From the NCBI GenBank assembly GCA_963772445.1, contig CAVYXK010000001.1, forward strand, positions 434,001-498,000: DNA of 64,000 nt, in the 5' to 3' direction. The notes under the pieces were generated by a model that saw only the letters and a list, made by a program, of their open reading frames with translations, did not search any database and had not been told where the DNA came from. Made by a program: the position numbers and the translations under genes. Below are positions 21,089 through 29,721 of this stretch, in pieces (the stretch's first letter is position 1; every line of letters begins with the position of its first letter). This stretch comes from CAVYXK01 sp963772445 (GTDB lineage Bacteria > Pseudomonadota > Alphaproteobacteria > Acetobacterales > Acetobacteraceae).

Positions 21089-21112
21089 CCGGCCGGGAAT
21101 AGGCCCGGCCGG
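21089..21112 (+). terminator. GC hairpin upstream of micro-ORF A
   Basis: A perfect 9-bp stem CCGGCCGGG / CCCGGCCGG with a 6-nt loop, in the 300-nt gap between lysA and the PEP-mutase gene. It ends 19 nt before the ATG of the 25-codon ORF at 21132. It may be a terminator or a translation-control element. Confidence 0.6.
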
Positions 21113-21131
21113 CGCTCCAACGGAGGCTGGC

Positions 21132-21209
21132 ATGGTGAAGCATGCATGGCTTCCGTTACGGATTGTGGTGATCTTGGCGATCCGCGTCAAATTCGTCGTC
21201 AGGAAGTAA
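21132..21209 (+). CDS. Micro-ORF A: 25-residue hydrophobic/basic peptide
   Basis: ATG to TAA with CGGAGG ending six nt upstream as a good RBS. The peptide begins MVKHAWLPLR, continues with the hydrophobic core IVVILAI and ends RVKFVVRK. It is short enough to be missed by gene callers. A hairpin lies 19 nt upstream and another just downstream (21222-21236). A second ORF at 46556 shares the LP...IVVI...VK...R[KR] pattern and the same hairpin spacing, which argues that it is translated. Function is unknown; a membrane-active peptide or a leader peptide are possibilities. Confidence 0.5.
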   Translation: MVKHAWLPLRIVVILAIRVKFVVRK

Positions 21210-21221
21210 CGGAAGCAGCCC

Positions 21222-21236
21222 GGGTTGGGGCAACCC
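21222..21236 (+). terminator. Hairpin downstream of micro-ORF A
   Basis: A perfect 6-bp stem GGGTTG / CAACCC with a GGG loop, nested in a weaker outer CCCGG/CCGGG pairing, 12 nt after the micro-ORF stop. It could end the micro-ORF transcript. On the other strand it could serve the PEP-mutase-family gene. Confidence 0.4.
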
Positions 21237-21326
21237 ATCCGGGTGCCTCCGGCGGACGCCGGTCTAACTATTTGCCGCGAAATCACGACGCTCGGTCGGG
21301 GCAAGCGTCGCAACGGCAAAACGGGG

Positions 21327-22151
21327 TCAGCCGCGCAGGAAGGCGTTGAGCTCGGGCGTTGTCATCGCCCTATCGATGTAGGTGAAAGTACCTTGCTCCT
21401 TGGCTTCACGCGCCGCGGCCAGCAGCCCACTCATGGCCGCCCGATAGAGCGAGGTAGCCAGGCTGATCCGCTTCACCCCGGCCGTGGCGAGCTCGGCAAC
21501 CGAAAACGACCGTCCCTTGATGCCGACCATGAAGTTGAACGGCCGCGATAGCGCCGCACAGACAGTGCGCACGGAGGCCAAATCCGGCAGGCCAGGCGCC
21601 ATCAGCACGTCGGCGCCGGCCTGCTGAAACGCCTGGAGTTGCCGGATGGTATCGTCCAGATCCGGGTTGCCGCGTATGAAGTTCTCGGCCCGCGCGGTGA
21701 GGGTGAATGGGAACCCCAGCTTGCGCGCAGCCTCAACTGCGGCGGCGACACGCTCGGTCGCGTGCGCGAAGTCGAACAATGGCTTCTGTGGGTCGCCAGT
21801 TGCATCCTCGATCGAGCCGCCGACCAACCCGGTAGCGGCGGCGAGGCGGATCGTCTCCGCTGCGACCTCCGGCGTGTCGCCGAAGCCCTTTTCAAGGTCG
21901 GCCGAGACCGGAAGATCGGTTGCATCGACGATGGCGCGGGCATGCGCCAGCGCCTCGTCGCGGGCCACGCTGCCGTCGCGGCGGCCGAGCACGCCGGCGC
22001 TAGCACCGCTGGACGTCGCCAGGGCGGCGAAGCCGAGTCCCGCCAGGATACGTGCGGAGCCAGCGTCCCACGCGTTGGCGATCACGAAAGCACCGCTGGC
22101 TTCATGCAGGGCGCGGAAGCGATTGGCTTTGTCGAGGTGGCTTTGCGTCAT
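21327..22151 (-). CDS. Isocitrate lyase/PEP mutase superfamily enzyme
   Basis: A 274-residue TIM-barrel protein of the ICL/PEPM superfamily. Marks are VIANAWDAGSARILAGLGF, ATSSGASAGVLGRRDG, the metal-site segment LPVSADLEKGFGDTPE, GGSIEDATGDPQKPLFDF and FTLTARAENFIRGNPDLDD. The isocitrate lyase Cys loop KKCGH is absent, so it is not a true glyoxylate-cycle enzyme; methylisocitrate-lyase-like, oxaloacetate-decarboxylase-like or uncharacterised C-C/P-C lyase roles are all possible. It is a single gene with no partner visible. Confidence 0.82.
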   Translation of the reverse strand: MTQSHLDKANRFRALHEASGAFVIANAWDAGSARILAGLGFAALATSSGASAGVLGRRDGSVARDEALAHARAIVDATDLPVSADLEKGFGDTPEVAAETIRLAAATGLVGGSIEDATGDPQKPLFDFAHATERVAAAVEAARKLGFPFTLTARAENFIRGNPDLDDTIRQLQAFQQAGADVLMAPGLPDLASVRTVCAALSRPFNFMVGIKGRSFSVAELATAGVKRISLATSLYRAAMSGLLAAAREAKEQGTFTYIDRAMTTPELNAFLRG

Positions 22152-22261
22152 GGCGTATCTCGATTGCTGTCGGAGGGTTCGGTTGTCATATCACATGACC
22201 CTCTCCTGGAGGCTCCTCCCAGGTGCCACCCCGACTGGTGCGACAAGCGCGCCGCGAACCC

Positions 22262-23092
22262 TCACCCGCGGCCGGCCTGCGCTCGTACCGCCTGAAACCG
22301 GCGATAAACCGCCTTCACTTCCTCGTCGTTCGGAGCGATCGCATACGCGACCCGCGCTGCGCGATCCGCCAGCGCCAGCCACTTCGCCTCGCCGGTCGCG
22401 TCGAACAGGTCGAGCAACGCCGCCGTCCGTGTCGTCGCCAGCACCTTCCGGGCGCCTTGCTCCTTGACTTGGCCCAGGTGCAGCGCTTCCGAGACGGCAA
22501 CCGCCTCCCGCAACTGGCCGGCCGCGCGCAGAAACCAGGACCGGCGCCAATAGAGATCATCCGGAACGCTGCCGGTCACCGCGAACCGCTCGGCAAGTTG
22601 CGCCAGGATGCGTGCCCCGATTCGCGCCAGCCCGGGCTCCCCGGACGCGCTCAGCGCCAGATAAAACTGCCGCCGCTCTTCCGGGTCAGGCAGCTCATCC
22701 GCTGCCATCCTTCGCAAGAACGCCAGCACGGCCCGGCGGTCCTCGGCGGAGGCGAGCCGGTCGGCATCAATCCCGGCCTGTGCCAACTTGGCACGCTGTT
22801 CCCGGTCTATCCGCTCCGCCGCCGTCCACTGTGCCGCAACCGCGCTCACCAAAGGAGCATCCGGCCGCGGATCGATGACGGCACCGTCTCGCGCGCCCGC
22901 CAGCAACAGGCGTCGTCCGCCATCCAGCGTCACGGCTTTGCGTTCGGTGTCCAGCGCAATGATCGGAACCGCCTCATCGCTGCTGCCGTCGTCCAGCGAA
23001 CACCCGACCAATAGCCGGCGCGCCTCATCATCGCCGACCCGCGACAGCCACACCAGCACGTCCCGCACCGGCACCGTGGCTTCCTCGATCAT
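22262..23092 (-). CDS. Hypothetical protein with helical-repeat C-terminus
   Basis: I do not recognise the family. The frame could start at 23152, but ATG at 23092 (MIEEATVPVRDVLVWLSRVG) gives a more protein-like N-terminus. Of about 276 residues, the second half is Ala/Leu-rich paired helices (ILAQLAERFAVTGSVP, WRRSWFLRAAGQLREAVAVS, AALLDLFDATGEAKWLALAD), resembling degenerate TPR repeats. There is no signal peptide or membrane segment. It is presumably a soluble scaffold-type protein; no operon partner is evident. Confidence 0.6.
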   Translation of the reverse strand: MIEEATVPVRDVLVWLSRVGDDEARRLLVGCSLDDGSSDEAVPIIALDTERKAVTLDGGRRLLLAGARDGAVIDPRPDAPLVSAVAAQWTAAERIDREQRAKLAQAGIDADRLASAEDRRAVLAFLRRMAADELPDPEERRQFYLALSASGEPGLARIGARILAQLAERFAVTGSVPDDLYWRRSWFLRAAGQLREAVAVSEALHLGQVKEQGARKVLATTRTAALLDLFDATGEAKWLALADRAARVAYAIAPNDEEVKAVYRRFQAVRAQAGRG

Positions 23093-23413
23093 GTCATCGC
23101 CTTCCTGCTGCACTAGAAACGACCCCTCATGCCTCGAAGCCATCCTCGTCATTCCCGCGCAAGGAACCCATCTCGCTACGGCTTGGTCAGTGATGATAGG
23201 GTGCGCAGCAACGCCCCCGTTGCAGATTGCCTCAACTTACTGATCCACCCTACCCGTTATAGCCGGGCGGAAGCTGCCCGCTTGCTCTGTTGCCGGCGCT
23301 CGCGGAATCAGCACTCCGCATGATCGAGAAACGAGCCATCCTTTGTCGGACGTCCGGCGGGGCACACAGAAAAGTGATCGAGGACTCTTGCGGCGACTGA
23401 ACGGCCGGTCAGA

Positions 23414-24552
23414 AGCAATGAGAACGACACCCGCTACATGATGCGCATGCTGCCATACCGGACCGCCGACGATGTCATCAGCGGCGTGGTGATGACGTTC
23501 ACTGACATCACGCGCATTTCCGCCGCCGAGGCCCGGATCAACCAACTGGCCCGAGACCTGCGGTCGCGGATAGGCGAGCTGGAAACCATCCTCGACCTCA
23601 TTCCTGTCGGCGTGATGATCACCGGGATCGACGGCACGCCGAACGTCCTGGTCAACTCTGACGCCGCACACCTGCTGGGCGCCGACAATTCGCACCGAGG
23701 CTTGAAGCCCGGCCTCGTGCCGTTTCGGCTGTTCGAGGGTGCGGCGTAACTTCCACCGAAAAGACAGCCGCTGACGCGGGCCGCAAGGGCAGGCGAGAGA
23801 GTGTCGAACTGGCAGGGGCGCCTGGAAAACCAGCGGGGCGACAGTGTCTATGTCTTGCTCTCCGCCACCCCGCTGTTGGCCGAAGACGGCTGGGTTCGGC
23901 GCGCGGTGGCCGCTATTGTCGATATCTCGCAGCAGAAGCACGCGGAGGCGCAGCAGCAGTTCCTGCTGACCGAGTTGCAACATCGCGTGAAGAACATCCT
24001 GGCGGCGATCGGCTCGCTTTCCACACGCATGTCGCGGGGGCAATCCTCGGTCGAGGAGTTCTGCTCCGCATTCCTGGGCAGGCTCGGCGCAATGGGCCGG
24101 ACGCATGATCCGCTGACCGAGGACGCCTCGAGCGGCGCGAGTCTGACATCGTTGGTGGAAGCGGCGCTCGAGCCGCTCGCGACTGCCGGCAAGGACACCG
24201 TCATGCTTGAGGGTCCGGAGATCAGGCTGGCTTCGGATATCGCGACGACGCTCGGCATGGTGTTGCACGAACTGGCGATGAACGCATCCAAATATGGCGC
24301 CATGTCGAAGCCCGGCAGGCGCGTCGAGATCCGCTGGAGGCAGCTCGACGCCGATCCAGCCAATCCTCGGCGCCTCGAGCTGAGTTGGACCGAACGCGAC
24401 GGCCCGCCGGTCGAACCTTCACGGTTATCCGGCTTCGGCACAGGGTTCATCACGCGTAGCGTGGAGTACAAGCTGGGGGCAAGGCCGTCCTGCATTTCGC
24501 CCGGGGGGGCCTTCGTTGCACGCTCGATGTACCAGTTGCCAACGAAACGTAA
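23414..24552 (+). pseudogene. PAS-HWE sensor kinase remnant (CheB/CheR-PAS-type)
   Basis: Fragments in different frames. The first, YMMRMLPYRTADDVISGVV and on to a second PAS start LETILDLIPVGVMI, resembles the PAS part of CheB-CheR-PAS fusion sensors. The second fragment from 23801 carries a PAS end, then the HWE-kinase dimerisation motif LTELQHRVKNILAAI with the probable phospho-His, and MVLHELAMNASKYGA of the ATPase domain. A further frameshift in CCCGGGGGGGCC near 24508 would restore the ending RCTLDVPVANET with stop at 24550-24552. The CheB/CheR part is gone. It was probably paired with the response regulator that follows. Confidence 0.75.
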
Positions 24553-24578
24553 CGGCAATAGACGGACAGCGGATTGTG

Positions 24579-25099
24579 ATGGCTGCCGCCGGCGCACCCG
24601 ATCTGCACGGCCTTCGGATTCTCGTCGTCGAGGATATGCTGCTGGTTGCGGAAGTGATTGTCGAGGAGTTGCATGACCACGGGTGCAGCGTCGCGGGACC
24701 CGCGTCCCGGCTCGAACAGGGGCTCGCGCTTGCGGCCGAGGAAGAACTGGATGGCGCGCTGCTCGACGTGAACCTGGCCGGCAAGCGCTGTTTCCCGATC
24801 GCCGATGAGCTGGCGAAACGTGGCACTCCATACGCTTTTCTGACCGGCTACGGAGACGCCGGCATTCCCCCGAGTATCAACGTGCACCCCGGCTGGTGAG
24901 GCCCTTTCAACCCCAGGCTCTGGTCGAGCTGGTGGTACGCAACTTTGCTCAGCGACCGCGGCGAACCGCGGGCCGACCACATGAAGCGGTGGTGCTTCGC
25001 CTTCGGCTCGCGATGACGGTTGCCGCCAACCTTACCTGCCCGAGACTTGCCCACTGCTCGTGGCTGCTTGCTGATTCCGCCACTCGAGGAACTCTTTGA
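24579..25099 (+). pseudogene. Single-domain response regulator, frameshifted
   Basis: ATG at 24579 starts MAAAGAPDLHGLRILVVED, a receiver with the acidic pair ED and the phospho-Asp in GALLDVNLAGK. The switch region is TPYAFLTGYGD. After AGIPP the frame is lost; one added base near 24872 gives PEYQRAPRLVRPFQPQALVE, the normal Lys/Arg-Pro-Phe end of a receiver. It is a partner of the preceding HWE kinase by position. The restored frame runs into the 3' end of the TAXI gene on the other strand. Confidence 0.78.
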
Positions 25100-26147
25100 A
25101 CAGAACGTCCTTTTGCGAGGGCGTGATCTCTCCATTGGCAAGCTTGACGGCGATGAATTTGTTGAAATCACCCTGTAGATTGGCGTTCGCGGTTGCTGCC
25201 GCAGCGTGCTGATCGAGCCACTCCTGGGCTGCCGCGAAGCGTGTCCAGCCGGGCACTTCCGCGGCCAGGTTCACTTCACGCCACTTGGGATGGCGGGGCG
25301 GCTGCAGGAACTCGTTGAACCGACTGAAGAAGGCGTTCACAAATCGGGCGACCTTGTTGTACCGCTCCGTGCGCGGTTGCCAGGCATAAACGGCCATCAC
25401 GTCGCCGACGGCGATCGTGGGTACCGACGCGCCAGCCGGGACGAGCGACGGATAGGTGTCGTGCGTGAACTCCGCCGGCAGGTAGGTTTGCGACAGCAGG
25501 GCCTGATCGATCGGGACGGGAAGAAAATGGATCCCGCTGTTCGCCGGGATGTCGGCCATCAGCGGTATCGGGGCGCCGCCAACGTGGATAATGGCGGCGA
25601 TGTCTCCATGCTCCAGCTCCTGGACGCCGGTCACCTGTTTTTGGTGCTCGACCTTCGCGTTGATGCCAAGCTCGCTGAGCAGGATGTCGGCGGTCATCGC
25701 CGACCCGCTGCCGGTCACGTCGACGTTGACGCGTTGCCCGTTCAGGTCTTTGAGCTGGGTAATGTCCTTGCGCGCGAGAACATGAACCTCTTCGTTGTAT
25801 AACTTGGCAATGTAGCGGATCCCCTGAGTGAGATTCGGGAACATGTTGTGCAGCTTGGCGTATGTGAGCGCGTCGGCCTGCACGAAGCCGATATCGATGC
25901 CTTTTAGATACAGAATGTCGGATAGATTTTGCAGTGATCCCTTGCCGAGAACCGGCAGCACGCGGAGCGTGTCGTCATCGAGGATCGTCAGATCCGCCGC
26001 GGTTCGCGCGTAGGTTCCGCCCTCCATGCCGGTGATCACCCCGACGGTGCCCTGATTCGCGCGAACGATCAGGCCCTGTGGTTGCTGCTGCGCGATGGCG
26101 GACGCAGCAAACAGGACGCACAGCAAAGTTGTGATGACGAGCTTCAC
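25032..26147 (-). CDS. TAXI-family TRAP transporter solute-binding protein
   Basis: The long open frame here runs on from the upstream ATPase gene, but GTG at 26147 with AGGAGGA a few nt upstream opens a clear secreted protein: KLVITTLLCVLFAASAIAQQ is a signal peptide. The mature part has the TAXI features ITGMEGGTYARTAADL, GSLQNLSDILYLKGIDIGFV, GQRVNVDVTGSGSAMTAD and PTIAVGDVMAVYAWQPRT. About 371 residues. Such proteins bind small acids for a DctQM-type TRAP permease, none of which is present here, so it may work alone or with a distant permease. Confidence 0.82.
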   Translation of the reverse strand: MKLVITTLLCVLFAASAIAQQQPQGLIVRANQGTVGVITGMEGGTYARTAADLTILDDDTLRVLPVLGKGSLQNLSDILYLKGIDIGFVQADALTYAKLHNMFPNLTQGIRYIAKLYNEEVHVLARKDITQLKDLNGQRVNVDVTGSGSAMTADILLSELGINAKVEHQKQVTGVQELEHGDIAAIIHVGGAPIPLMADIPANSGIHFLPVPIDQALLSQTYLPAEFTHDTYPSLVPAGASVPTIAVGDVMAVYAWQPRTERYNKVARFVNAFFSRFNEFLQPPRHPKWREVNLAAEVPGWTRFAAAQEWLDQHAAAATANANLQGDFNKFIAVKLANGEITPSQKDVLFKEFLEWRNQQAATSSGQVSGR

Positions 26148-26311
26148 AATTCCTCCTTGAGGCAATTGGGATTCTGCGGAACCAACGGATTGTTGTTGCC
26201 GTCCGGCAGCGGTGCGAGATCGGCAGCAACCCGACGCTCCGATCACGACACGATCAAGAACCTGAGGCAGAAGCTGCTTGCAGCTCGGAATCATTGGGCG
26301 TCTCCCTGTGG

Positions 26312-28773
26312 TCATTGGTTGGCCTCTCGGAGGCGCTTCAACATCTGTGCCGCCTCGGCGTCGCCCAAATCGGCCGCCTTTTGGTACCATTTCGCCGCCG
26401 TCGCCGAGTTCAGTCGGGATGCCCCTGGCACCGATCTCGGCCAGAAATGACGGATCGTAGGTTTTCACGAGTTGAGTTGCCGCTCTTGCATCGCCGCTTT
26501 CAGCGGCCCGGGTATAGAGCAGTCGAGCAGAAGAGATGTCGCCGATGGCGAGCATCGCATCCCCCCGTCGAAGCAGCTCCGCCACAATTCCGGGCGGCAG
26601 AGAAACGGTCTGTCGAGCGGTGCCGATGCCTGCGGGAATGGGCGAAAGATCGGGCGAACGCGGCGCGGCGTCTCCTTGGGCAACCACGTAAGTCGTCCCC
26701 GGCAAAGTTGGAGAGATCGGGGCCGGTGGATGTGCGGCAGGTATTGCCAGGGCCTGTTGTGGTTCGGCGCCGCTGGCCGGCGATGGTGACTCAATCGTCG
26801 GTCGCGTTACGGCCGGAGGCGGTTCGCCTGACTGTCGCACCGCCCCACCGGTTGGCCCAGTCGTTTGGGCTGCAACCGCAGCGACTGTCGGGCGCCTTGC
26901 CGCAGACCGGGGTGGTTGGTCCGACGGTTGCGCTGCCCCGCCGCTTGGCGCGGTCGCTTGGGCTACAACCACAGCGACCGTCGGTCGGGTTGCCACGGAC
27001 GGGGGTGGTTCGTCCGGCGGTTGCGCCGCCCCGCCGGTTGGCGCGGTTGTTTGGGCTGCAACCGCAGCGACCGTCGGTCGCGTTGCCACGGACTGAGGTG
27101 GCTCGCCCGATCGCTGCGCCGGCTCGCCGGCTGGCGCGCTCGCTTGTGGTGCAACCGCTGCGACCGCGATCGCAGGGGCCGCCACCGAAGCAGCCGGCGA
27201 TTGCGCCGACGGAGCATTGGTATCGGTTGGGTGCGGCGAAACAGCAGCGGATGCGTCAGCCGCGGAATCGGCTTGGCGATCGGGCGGTTGCGATGCAGCA
27301 ACAGCCATCGTTGCGGTTGTGGAAAGCGGACGAGAGGGCGGCGGGTTGGCCGCGGCTTCCGGCGGCGAATGCTGCGGCTGGGTTGCTGGGGCGGCAGCTT
27401 CCGCCAAGCGTGATGAACCTTGGGATGGCGAGAGCACATCCGCCGCTCCCAAACCACCCCCGACCTGCGCCGGCGAGGAACTCATGTCCTGGTCAGAGGT
27501 CATCGCCGTAGCCGGCGCCGCTGCCACGGTTGGTGGCGCTTCGTGGTTCGATGCCGCGACCGGAGTTGATGAACTCGACGGCAGTAGGGGCGGCGGCCGG
27601 TGTCGCAGCAACTGTTGCTTGCGCCAGGTTCGACGTTGCGGTTCCTGGAATTATCGGCGCCGATGGTTCTGATTCCGTGGTAGTATCCGGTGACGTGGCG
27701 AGCGGACCTGGAGCGCCAGCGGTTCGTACGATGGCCGTTTGGATCGGCGAGTCCGCCAGCGCTGTCGATGTTGTCGCCGTGCCGCTGCTCTCTCGCGCAC
27801 CCGAGAGAACTGACGAACGCCAGGTTGCTGTCCCGATACCGCCGACCAGCAAGACCGCAAGACAAACGAGAGCACCCGGATGCAGGACCGGGCGTCTCCG
27901 CTCCGGGGGCCTGAGTTTCGCGGCCGGAGGTGGAGCAACCGCTTGCACCGCGGTCTCATCGGATGCCATCGGCACAACAGTGGATCGGCCGACACTGCCG
28001 ACGATACGCGCGACCGTGTCCACCGTCTCGGGGCGCAACTGTCGGTAGCCGCCGGCGGCGACGAGGGACTTCGTCAAAATCAACTCCAGCCGGTCGGGAA
28101 AGCCGGCTCCGTGATGGACCAGCCGGCTCAAGGCGGCATCACGCACGTGTTGGCAGACGGGGCCGTACGCCTGCTCGAGCCGATAACAGAGAAATTCCCG
28201 CGCCTCTGCTTCGTCGAGCAGTTCGATCAACGGCCGGACCTTTATTCGCTCGACCAGATCGCACAACTTGGGATCCGTGAGCAGGTCCCAGAACTCGGGC
28301 TGCGCGGTGAAGATCACCTGCTGGTGCCGGATCCCAAGCGCGTGGAGGCTGGATATGATCTGCAGATAGCCGAGCACGTCTGGCTGCAGATGCTGGGCGT
28401 CATCGAATACGAGAACAAGCTGCTCCCCATTGTTGCTGGACGTAAGGGTATCGAAGAGCCGTTCTACGTCTTGATTGGTCACAGCGCCTGCCGGGTTGCC
28501 AAGCAGTTCGCCGATGATTTGCGGAAGGCGCAACGGTGTTCCAAGCGGGTTGCCGATCCGCCTGATGCGCAGATTTCGCTCGTCGAGCACCGTTATCGCT
28601 GTGTTCAGCACGGTCGTCTTGCCCACTCCCGGCTTCCCGGTCAGGGCGACGAAAGGTTCGCCGGCGAGAATACCGCGGACCAGTTCGGTCAACGCCTGCC
28701 GATGCGTTCGCGGCAAGAACGGTTGGCCCGCGCGGGGAGGCAGCGCGTACGCTACGTTATTGCCATCATTCAT
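26312..28773 (-). pseudogene. ExeA-like AAA ATPase with membrane anchor and SEL1-like tail, frameshifted
   Basis: The N-terminal frame (28773 to 27493) has FLPRTHRQALTELVRGILAG, Walker A ALTGKPGVGKTTVL and Walker B LVLVFDDAQHL. It ends in a membrane helix (ALVCLAVLLVGGIGTATW, about residue 310). A one-base shift between 27493 and 27611 leads to a long Pro/Ala/Thr-rich linker with repeated QPPD/PPxSVATRPTVAAVAAQ units, then a SEL1-like helical unit (GDISSARLLYTRAAESGDAR). A second shift near 26420 restores ATAAKWYQKAADLGDAEAAQ and the stop at 26312. ExeA/GspA-type ATPases help assemble secretion or pilus machinery across peptidoglycan; the partner here is unknown. Confidence 0.75.
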
Positions 28774-28795
28774 TCGACCTCCCGCGCTTGATTTC

Positions 28796-28835
28796 GCCGG
28801 CGCCAGTTATCGGTAGCCGGCGCCAGTTGTCGGTA
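28796..28835. repeat. Two tandem 20-bp repeats upstream of the ExeA-like gene
   Basis: GCCGGCGCCAGTTATCGGTA is followed directly by the same unit with one change (TTGTCGGTA). It lies 22 nt upstream of the ATPase start codon on the complementary strand, so it may be an operator, or repeats at the end of a transposon. Confidence 0.7.
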
Positions 28836-29220
28836 CTGGCCCGTTCCGAATTATGCATTGATGCAAGCACGTGATTGCCTCATCATGCAATAGTATTTTA
28901 TGATGCTTTTTACCAATGATCTCCATCTCGATTCAGATCGAAGCCATAGGGAACGGCCGTCAGTGACCCCGGAGGCCGCCGGTGCCCTATTCGGGGAAAA
29001 CGCGGCCCCCGTGCTTCAGGCCCTTGCTAGCAAGCCTTCGCGAGAGGAACCGAAGGCCTCGGGTAGGCACTTGGATTTGCTGCTGCCGTGGCGCAATGAC
29101 GAGTGTAGCACGATAAAGCGTTATTGGTCACTCTCCTGCCTTTGCGCAGGCCCGCGGGGCCATTCTTGTACACGGCCGGGAAACGAGCTTCATGATCTCC
29201 CTGCTCCTTCGTGATCTCCG
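28836..29220. other. Gene-poor stretch before the group II intron relic
   Basis: An open frame of 104 codons at 28900-29214 (MMLFTNDLHLDSDRSHRERP...) resembles nothing I know and is unlikely to be a gene. The first part is AT-rich (TTATGCATTGATGCAAGCAC, AATAGTATTTTATGATGC), a plausible promoter area for the ExeA-like gene on the opposite strand. I see no RNA gene. Confidence 0.4.
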
Positions 29221-29520
29221 GTGCGCCAGGAAGCTGGCGCGATCCAGCCGGTGCAAGTCCGGCCCAGGTAAGGGGTAGCGCCCGCCTGGTAGTAAGTGTT
29301 GCGTCGGTGGCGGCAACGTCCTCGGCGAAGCGTACACAACAATCGTGTGGGGTGGGCTATTGAGCCGCGAAAGACACTGACGAATGGGGCCGGCCTGCCG
29401 GCCTTGGAGCCGACGGAGCGAAGGGCAGGGGCTGAGGGGCACCATCCAAGGCTAAGGCCGGCGCGTCGCGGGATGCGGTCGGCGGCAGATCCGCCGCCGA
29501 AGGGGCTCCCGTGAGCGTCC
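29221..29520 (+). ncRNA. 5' fragment of a group II intron (domain I), no ORF
   Basis: Starts with the consensus 5' end GTGCG (GTGCGCCAGGAAGCTGGCGC, which folds as a short hairpin) followed by CCGGTGCAAGTCCGGC, a hallmark of bacterial group II intron domain I. Further typical pieces are GCGAAGCGTACACAAC and AGCCGCGAAAGACACTGACG. No reverse transcriptase frame and no domain V follow before ugpA, so it is a truncated relic. The 3' boundary is a guess. Confidence 0.5.
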
Positions 29521-29721
29521 CCTCCGGCTGACTGACAGCAGGCGTCTTCAAGGGGAAGAAAATTAAAACCGGATAGCCCTGTCCTTGCGTCGGCCGTCTC
29601 CCGCGCGTTGCCGCCGGCACTGGACCCGTCCTTGACAGTGGAGACGACGATCACGGGATAGCCGGGCCCTCGGCCGCCTGATATTACGGCTTCAGCCGCT
29701 TGTGACGGATCACAGAATTCC

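Noticed and set aside
22223..23014. 263-codon + strand frame opposite the hypothetical at 22262-23092
   Set aside because: Arg/Gln/Pro-rich without protein-like segments, whereas the minus strand shows regular helices.
26148..26311. Reading the ATPase tail and TAXI protein as one 859-residue fusion
   Set aside because: A secretion signal with its own RBS and GTG start begins at 26147, and the ATPase frame ends naturally at 26312 after correcting a shift; the fusion is an artefact.
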